Assembly (NCBI RefSeq): GCF_003568665.1
Contig: NZ_QXMH01000006.1
Span: 1-64,000, forward strand
Reading direction: 5' to 3'
From: Chitinophaga alhagiae
Lineage (GTDB): Bacteria > Bacteroidota > Bacteroidia > Chitinophagales > Chitinophagaceae
DNA: 64,000 bases
Part shown: piece by piece, positions 58,798 through 64,000 of the stretch
How the letters are laid out: each line of letters opens with the position of its first letter
Position numbering within the stretch: position 1 is the stretch's first letter
Program-made: the position numbers and the translations under genes
Notes under the pieces: model-generated
The model's input: only the letters and a program-made list of their open reading frames with translations
Databases searched by the model: none
What the model was told of the DNA's origin: nothing

Positions 58798-61005
58798 ATG
58801 CAACAATCATTTATCGAGATCAGGGGCGCGCGGGAAAACAACCTGAAAAATGTGAGCCTGCGCATTCCCCGGGGCAGCATCACCGTGTTCACCGGCGTAT
58901 CCGGCTCGGGCAAAAGCTCGCTGGCCTTTGAGACTATTGGGGCCGAAGCCCGGCGCCAGCTGAACGAGACCTTTACCACCTTTGTGCAGAACTTCCTGCC
59001 AAGGGCCAAAAAGCCCGACGCTGACGCTATTGAGAACCTTTCTACCGCCATTGTGATAGACCAGAAAAAGATCGGCGGCAACTCCCGCTCCACCGTAGGT
59101 ACCATTACAGATATCTACTCCCTGGTGCGCCTGTTGTTTTCCCGGGCAGGCCAACCGTATGCCGGTTATTCCAACGCCTTTTCCTTTAATGACCCCGCCG
59201 GCATGTGCCCTGCCTGCAACGGCCTGGGAAAGCGTGTGGAAGCCAACCTGAACAAGGTCTTTGACAAAAACCTTTCCCTCAACGAAGGCGGTATTCTCTT
59301 TCCCATTTTCAACACCGGCTCCTGGTACTGGAATACCTATGCCCACTCCGGCCGGTTTGACCTGGACAAGAAATTGGGCAATTACACGGAAGAAGAATGG
59401 AACGCGCTGCTGTACGGCAAGGAGCCGGAAGGCGTAATTGAACGGTTTAACCGCATGTACATCAAAAGAGATACCAGCTCTCTGGCAGAATCTACCCTCA
59501 GCAACCTTGACCGTTACCTGGTGTACAGCCACTGCAACGTATGCCAGGGCGCCCGCCTAAACCAGGCGGCGCTCAACTGCCGCATCAACGGCTTCAATAT
59601 TGCAGAGCTGGCCGCCATGGAAATAACGGACCTCATCGGCCACATCCGGCAGATCACAGCACCCGCGGCCGCCACGCTGGCGCCTGCCATTGCTGACAGG
59701 CTGCAGCATATGATAGATATCGGCCTGGAATATCTCAGCCTCAACCGGGAAACCGCAACCCTTTCAGGCGGCGAGTCCCAGCGTATCAAAATGGTGCGGC
59801 ACCTGGGCAGCAGCCTTACGGAAACCATTTACATTTTTGACGAGCCCAGCATTGGCCTGCACCCGCGGGATGTACACCGGCTGAACGAGACCTTGCGCAA
59901 GCTGCGGGACAAGGGCAACACGCTGCTGGTAGTGGAGCATGACCCGGAAGTGATCAGAACGGCAGACCACATTGTAGACGTAGGGCCACACGCGGGCACC
60001 AAAGGCGGGCAGGTAGTGTACGAAGGGGATGTAGCCGGGCTGCTGCAGGCCCCCACCCTTACCGGCCAATATATGAGCCGCAGCCTGCCGCTCCGGGAAA
60101 CCTGCCGCCAGGCCACCGGTCATATCTCCATTGCCGGCGCCACCCGCAACAACCTGAAAAATGTCAGCGTGAACATCCCTACCGGCATTTTCACCGTAGT
60201 AACAGGCGTGGCCGGTTCCGGCAAAAGTTCGCTGATCAACGGAGCGCTGCTGATGCAGGTACCGGAGGCCGTCAACATAGACCAGTCTGCCGTGAGCACC
60301 AACATCCGCTCCAACCCCGCCACGTATACCGGTATTATGGACGACATCCGGCGCCTTTTTGCCAAAGAGAACAAAGTGAACGCAGGGCTCTTCAGCTACA
60401 ATTCCAAAGGCGCCTGCCCGGATTGTGAAGGCCTTGGTTTTATCTATACAGACCTGGCCTTTATGGAAGCCATCCGCACGCCCTGCGAAACCTGTGGCGG
60501 CAAGCGGTTCAGCGCGGAAGTACTGGATTATAGGCTGAAAAACAAATCCATTGCCGATGTACTGGAAATGACCGTGCAGCAGGCGCTGCATTTTTTTGAC
60601 AAGAAAGAACTGAAAAAACGCCTGCAGGCCATTTACGATGTGGGGCTGGACTATCTCACCCTGGGGCAGCCGCTCAGCACGCTTTCAGGCGGGGAATGCC
60701 AGCGCATCAAGCTGGCCGGAGAGCTGCACAAGCAAGGCAGCATTTATGTGCTGGACGAGCCTACCACCGGCCTGCACATGTCTGACGTGGGGCACCTGCT
60801 GGCCATTATAGACCACCTCGTTAACGGCGGCAACACCGTGATCGTGATAGAGCACAATGTAGACGTGATCCGTAATGCGGACTGGGTGATAGACATGGGG
60901 CCGGAAGGCGGCAGAAAGGGCGGGAACGTGATCTTTGAAGGGCGGCCGGCGGAACTGGTGAATGCGCCGCAGTCACTAACAGGCAGGTATTTGAGAACAA
61001 ATTGA
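58798..61005 (+). CDS. uvrA: Short UvrA-like ABC ATPase
   Basis: 735 residues, about 200 shorter than housekeeping UvrA. First ATP site: Walker A GVSGSGKSS (33-41), signature LSGGESQRIKMV, Walker B IFDEPSIGLHP. Second: GVAGSGKSS, LSGGECQRIKLA and LDEPTTGLHMSD. Zinc-finger pairs CPACNGLG and CPDCEGLG/CETCGGKRF are kept. The run from FSRAGQPYAGY directly to the first zinc pair suggests that the UvrB-binding insertion is missing, as in UvrA2 or drug-resistance UvrA-like proteins. It may bind damaged or drug-modified DNA without UvrB. It starts 9 bases after the small Cys-rich gene. Confidence 0.88.
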   Translation: MQQSFIEIRGARENNLKNVSLRIPRGSITVFTGVSGSGKSSLAFETIGAEARRQLNETFTTFVQNFLPRAKKPDADAIENLSTAIVIDQKKIGGNSRSTVGTITDIYSLVRLLFSRAGQPYAGYSNAFSFNDPAGMCPACNGLGKRVEANLNKVFDKNLSLNEGGILFPIFNTGSWYWNTYAHSGRFDLDKKLGNYTEEEWNALLYGKEPEGVIERFNRMYIKRDTSSLAESTLSNLDRYLVYSHCNVCQGARLNQAALNCRINGFNIAELAAMEITDLIGHIRQITAPAAATLAPAIADRLQHMIDIGLEYLSLNRETATLSGGESQRIKMVRHLGSSLTETIYIFDEPSIGLHPRDVHRLNETLRKLRDKGNTLLVVEHDPEVIRTADHIVDVGPHAGTKGGQVVYEGDVAGLLQAPTLTGQYMSRSLPLRETCRQATGHISIAGATRNNLKNVSVNIPTGIFTVVTGVAGSGKSSLINGALLMQVPEAVNIDQSAVSTNIRSNPATYTGIMDDIRRLFAKENKVNAGLFSYNSKGACPDCEGLGFIYTDLAFMEAIRTPCETCGGKRFSAEVLDYRLKNKSIADVLEMTVQQALHFFDKKELKKRLQAIYDVGLDYLTLGQPLSTLSGGECQRIKLAGELHKQGSIYVLDEPTTGLHMSDVGHLLAIIDHLVNGGNTVIVIEHNVDVIRNADWVIDMGPEGGRKGGNVIFEGRPAELVNAPQSLTGRYLRTN

Positions 61006-61062
61006 TCCTGCCAGCGGCCGCTTAATGCTTGTTACAGCAATGCATTGCAAAAACCAGCACTA

Positions 61063-61965
61063 TCAGCCATACAACACCTTTCTCACCTTTTCCACAAAAA
61101 CCGGCACCTTTTCCTTCGGGTCTCCCGGGCCAAGCGTTTCTACCGGCAGGTAGCCGCGGTAACCGCTGGCCTTCACCGCGCTGATGATCTTGTCCAGGTC
61201 TGCCGGCGCCGCTTTGCCGTTAATGAACACGTTCTCTTTCAGCTGCCAGTTCACTGCGTATTTTGCGGTTTCCGCAATCTGGCGGTATGGGTCTCCCGTT
61301 TGGTAGCTGCCGGTATCAAGAATGAGGCCGAACCAGGGAGACGTGTTCATCCGGCAAATGGTATGTACCTGTTCCGCGGTTTTAATAAAATCGTTGTGGT
61401 GCTGCAGGCCTATCATCACGCCATGTTCTTTCCCGAAAGCCACACATTCCTGCACGTGCTCCATCATGCGGGCCGCCACCTGCCCCCATGTTTCACCGGC
61501 GGGAGCTTCCGCGCCTGCAAATATCCTGATCACCGGCGCGCCCAGCTTGGAAGCCGCCACCACCCAGTTTTTTACCAACTGCACGTCTGCCTGTCTTTTA
61601 GCGGCATCTGCCTGCGTAAAGTCCGTACGTACGCCCGTGCCGCTGATATCCAGCCCCAGCCGGAAGGCCTTTTGTTTGATGTGGTAAATATATTCGTCTG
61701 GCGGAACGGCGGGGTAGCCGGGAAAATAATAACCGGTAAGGTCTACCGCGTCCAGCGGCAAAGCGGCGCAAAATTCCAACAGGCCGTCCAGGTCCATGCT
61801 GCCGTTGCGCAGCAGCGTATTGAATGAATAGGCATTAAGGCTGAGGCGGAGCTTGTGCGTTGCGGGCAGTGGTTTTGCGGCAGCGGGCAGCCATGCCGCG
61901 GGCGCCGCGGCCAGTACGGGAAGGGTAGCCATTGTTTTCAGGAACAACCTGCGGGCTTGTTTCAT
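61063..61965 (-). CDS. Tat-exported sugar phosphate isomerase/epimerase-like TIM barrel
   Basis: 300 residues from the ATG at 61965 (an ATG four codons earlier is possible). Tat-type signal QARRLFLKTMATLPVLAAAPAA. The barrel is of the xylose isomerase-like family: LRLSLNAYSFN, DAVDLTGYYFPGYP, IGLQHHNDF, FGLILDTGSYQTGDPYRQI and GYLPVETLGPGDP. Acidic and His residues near the strand ends (Glu of VETLG, His in LQHHND, Asp of ILDTGS) can hold a divalent metal. Such exported proteins are often found with Gfo/Idh oxidoreductases in glycoside degradation via 3-keto sugars; here it is 14 kb from the nearest such gene, so the link is weak. Confidence 0.82.
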   Translation of the reverse strand: MKQARRLFLKTMATLPVLAAAPAAWLPAAAKPLPATHKLRLSLNAYSFNTLLRNGSMDLDGLLEFCAALPLDAVDLTGYYFPGYPAVPPDEYIYHIKQKAFRLGLDISGTGVRTDFTQADAAKRQADVQLVKNWVVAASKLGAPVIRIFAGAEAPAGETWGQVAARMMEHVQECVAFGKEHGVMIGLQHHNDFIKTAEQVHTICRMNTSPWFGLILDTGSYQTGDPYRQIAETAKYAVNWQLKENVFINGKAAPADLDKIISAVKASGYRGYLPVETLGPGDPKEKVPVFVEKVRKVLYG

Positions 61966-62128
61966 AACATGGAACATTGGTGTTCCCCTAAATTAAGATT
62001 ATTTGCTGGTAAAGTGCCGGCAGCGGTGGGTACGGGCGCACACAGCGGCAAGGTGAAGGGGCAAATGGCCCGTAAAGGGAACAACATTTTTGAAGGTCTG
62101 GGATGCGGTAAAGATCGTTAACGCCTGA

Positions 62129-62539
62129 TCATTCCTGCAGGTTCAGCTGCCATGAAACTCCGTACCGGTCAGCTATCCAGGTAAATTTTTTGCTGAAGCC
62201 GTAGTTGCTGGGCGCCATCATCACACGACCCTGATCAGACAATACGCCGTAGAGCCTGTCCAGCTCCGCTTCATCTTCGCACTGCACATAAATAGACATC
62301 GAAGGCGTAAAGTTAAAGGCATGATCGTACATGCTGTCTATGACCATATACTCCTGCCCCGCCAGCAAAAAGGTGGCATGTTTTACGGTGCCTTCGCGGC
62401 CGCCCTGCTCACCCGCCTTGAAATATTCCGCATGTTTAACAGAGGAGTCTTTAAACAGCGAAATATACAGCTTCATGGCTTCTTCCGCCTTGCCGAACTG
62501 CGGACCGGAGAACATCAGGAATGTGGTTGTTTTTTGCAT
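62129..62539 (-). CDS. PhnB/VOC-superfamily protein
   Basis: 136 residues from the ATG at 62539; upstream sequence in the longer frame has no family match. The fold reads KTTTFLMFSGPQFGKAEEAMKLYISLF, VKHATFLLAGQEYMVIDS, FTPSMSIYVQCEDEAELDRLY and a final FTWIADRYGVSWQLNL, which is typical of the PhnB/3-demethylubiquinone methyltransferase-like VOC group. Metal-binding residues of glyoxalases are not clear. The role is unknown; many such proteins are small-molecule binding or stress proteins. It appears monocistronic. Confidence 0.88.
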   Translation of the reverse strand: MQKTTTFLMFSGPQFGKAEEAMKLYISLFKDSSVKHAEYFKAGEQGGREGTVKHATFLLAGQEYMVIDSMYDHAFNFTPSMSIYVQCEDEAELDRLYGVLSDQGRVMMAPSNYGFSKKFTWIADRYGVSWQLNLQE

Positions 62540-62577
62540 AACATGGCTGTTTGCCTGCAAGATACTCAAAAAATAAA

Positions 62578-62599
62578 GGGCGCACCTTCCGGTACACCC
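62578..62599 (-). terminator. Terminator after the phosphoesterase gene
   Basis: On the minus strand a 9-bp stem with two G-U pairs and a GGAA tetraloop is followed by TTTATTTTTT. It lies 19 bases after the stop at 62619. Confidence 0.8.
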
Positions 62600-62618
62600 T
62601 TTTATGGTGGCGTGGAAC

Positions 62619-64000
62619 TTACTTCGGTAGTTCGTAGCGGATCTTGCCGGTTTGTGTGAAAGTTCTGCCGAACATATCTGTGGCACGCACTTCTATAACG
62701 TGCTCACCTGCCGGCAAACCTTTGGGAACCGCGCCCCGCCAGAGGTGGGTGCAGTTTTCAGGGTTGGAAGGGCGGCGCCCCGGCAGCAGCTCTTCGGCGG
62801 TGTCCCACTTGAACAGCTCCAACGCATAGGCCGGGTCTGCTTCTTCCACATACGTCATCTTCTTCCAGTTACCGTTGCCCACCTTGTATGCTACCTTGCT
62901 GCTTTTATCTCCCATGAAAAAGTTGGCAAAAATACCTGCGGCCGTACCTCGCTGCTGGTTCACCACTTTGGGGTGGAACAGTTTGATCTGGTATTCTTTC
63001 GGCGCGCCGGCCACTTTATAGTCAATTGTATACTGGTTATTGCTGATGTTCAGGAAGGCGTAGCCGCGCGGCGTACCGTCTCTCATAGTACCGTCGGGCA
63101 CACCTTTGCCGGTGATGCCACCGGAGTACCAGTCTCCGGACGTAGTGCCGGCGTTATACTCGTGATGCGGTTTCTCCTGGCGCCAGCCGTCCGCCTTTCC
63201 GTAAAAGTTCTGGCGCTGCAGGTGGGTATGGGCGGAGAGGGAAAGCGTGTGGGGATAGTCTTTCAGGATGTCGAACAGGCGCTGGCGGTCTGCATTCCTG
63301 AACGCGTTCTCTTCGTGGTGCATCAGCGGTATGTGGAACGCCAGTACAATGAGCTTGTCTTTCGGCACCTGCTTCAGATCGTTCTCGATAAAATCCAGCT
63401 GGCTTTTGCGAAAACCGCCCCAGTAACCTTTGCCATCCCGCGGATCGGGGTACAGGATATCGTCCAGCACAATGAAGTGTGCGTTACCGTAGTTATAAGC
63501 GTAGTTGGCGGGGCCGAAGGAGGCTTCAAAAGACTCGTCAGACAGGGAATCCGCCACGGCGTCGTAGTTCATGTCATGGTTGCCCATCAGATTGTACCAG
63601 GGCAGCCCTACTTCTTTGACCGCTTTGATGTAAGGATTGTGCAGGTCTAGGTTGTCTCCCACCAGGTCTCCCAGGCTCAGGCCAAAGGCGATATTGGCAA
63701 TGCCTCTCACTTCGGCCACAATGCCTTCTGAAAAATACCCGATCTCATCCAGCGTGTATGGTTGCGGGTCTCCAAAAACAAGGGCGGTAAAGTTACCGCT
63801 CTCTTCGGAGGGCGTAAGCGGAAAATCTACAGAAGAAGGCAACTTTCCTGTAGGCGCAACGCCTTTGTACTTCAGGGCGGGCGAGCCGGCGGGTTTGTGG
63901 ATATAATAATACTGCGGTTGCTGCAGTTCGTTCACCGGCACTTTGTAGCCGGAAGGCTTGATCACAAAAAGAATGTTATCGTTGCCTACGGGCAACTGGT
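62619..64000 (-). CDS. Calcineurin-like metallophosphoesterase with C-terminal domain, 5' partial
   Basis: The frame runs off the right edge, so the signal peptide and most of the N-terminal carboxypeptidase-regulatory-like domain are outside; 460 codons are visible. Metallophosphatase motifs: ALVFGDPQPY (Asp; the usual His is Gln), LSLGDLVGDN, LMGNHDMN, LAFHIPLMH and SLSAHTHLQRQ. After the catalytic core come the C-terminal metallophos domain (PHHEYNAGTTSGDWYSG, DGTMRDGTPRGYAFLNI) and a beta-sandwich (GEHVIEVRATDMFGRTFTQTGK). These proteins are usually periplasmic and hydrolyse phosphate esters or diesters. The change from Asp-x-His to Asp-x-Gln in motif I is normal for this subgroup. Confidence 0.88.
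   Translation of the reverse strand, partial: QLPVGNDNILFVIKPSGYKVPVNELQQPQYYYIHKPAGSPALKYKGVAPTGKLPSSVDFPLTPSEESGNFTALVFGDPQPYTLDEIGYFSEGIVAEVRGIANIAFGLSLGDLVGDNLDLHNPYIKAVKEVGLPWYNLMGNHDMNYDAVADSLSDESFEASFGPANYAYNYGNAHFIVLDDILYPDPRDGKGYWGGFRKSQLDFIENDLKQVPKDKLIVLAFHIPLMHHEENAFRNADRQRLFDILKDYPHTLSLSAHTHLQRQNFYGKADGWRQEKPHHEYNAGTTSGDWYSGGITGKGVPDGTMRDGTPRGYAFLNISNNQYTIDYKVAGAPKEYQIKLFHPKVVNQQRGTAAGIFANFFMGDKSSKVAYKVGNGNWKKMTYVEEADPAYALELFKWDTAEELLPGRRPSNPENCTHLWRGAVPKGLPAGEHVIEVRATDMFGRTFTQTGKIRYELPK

Noticed and set aside
61037..61048. 12-bp palindrome GCAATGCATTGC between converging genes
   Set aside because: There is no loop or T-run to make it a terminator, and nothing else supports it as a binding site.
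1..64000. tRNA, rRNA, CRISPR arrays, integrase or prophage genes, biosynthetic gene clusters
   Set aside because: I looked for them on both strands by eye and saw none; apart from the MITE-like element there is no sign of mobile DNA.

Overview
The window (about 53% G+C by eye) looks like a chromosomal segment of a soil-type Bacteroidota of the Chitinophagaceae, close to Chitinophaga. The evidence is a giant adhesin with the C-terminal domain of the type IX secretion system, a SusC/SusD pair, many Tat-exported Gfo/Idh oxidoreductases, a FucP-type sugar transporter, and promoters resembling TTTG-N19-TAnnTTTG. No rRNA, tRNA, CRISPR array or intact transposase was recognised.

Layout. 1-6945: 3' part of a giant secreted repeat protein. 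7148-10938: collagen-like lipoprotein, DUF4260 protein, SerA-type dehydrogenase and a serine hydrolase. 11456-17128: heavy-metal RND efflux operon (TolC, adaptor, CzcA pump), ending in a Lys/His-rich small periplasmic protein, with ATGA overlaps at two of its three junctions. 17208-19565: FtsX/MacB-type permease. 19823-21930: class D beta-lactamase-like protein, an ECF41 sigma factor and its carboxymuconolactone-decarboxylase partner, with a near-consensus ECF41 promoter. 22011-29237: M1 peptidase, two-part membrane protein locus, pirin, AraC regulator and SGNH hydrolase, followed by a small inverted-repeat (MITE-like) element.

29502-52360 is the most interesting part. A LacI-type regulator (29749-30810) sits beside two minus-strand operons and one divergent plus-strand operon. 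An 18-bp palindrome with half site TTCGGGTAC occurs five times, all between genes: before lacI, before the Gfo/Idh-MFS-NagA-NagB-Gfo/Idh operon, and three times in the 491-bp divergent region between a Gfo/Idh-SusC-SusD-DUF5017-BNR_4 lyase-beta-helix operon and an NRAMP-like/SDR/DapA-like/M20 operon. At three sites the palindrome overlaps the probable -7 promoter element. The picture is one regulon of about 15 genes. It would bind an extracellular amino-sugar-containing polyanion at the outer membrane, cut it with a lyase, oxidise products with Tat-exported Gfo/Idh enzymes, import sugars through a FucP-type carrier and deacetylate/deaminate them. The plus-strand operon is unusual: its NRAMP homologue lacks all metal-binding residues and its SDR lacks the catalytic Lys, which suggests an uncharacterised branch handling an N-acyl, aldol-cleavable product.

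52439-64000: a 755-residue orphan protein, two secreted esterase-type hydrolases with an AraC regulator, a short UvrA-like ABC protein with a small Cys-rich partner, a Tat-exported sugar isomerase/epimerase-like TIM barrel, a PhnB/VOC protein and the 3' part of a calcineurin-like phosphoesterase. All functional calls come from reading motifs; no database search was run.
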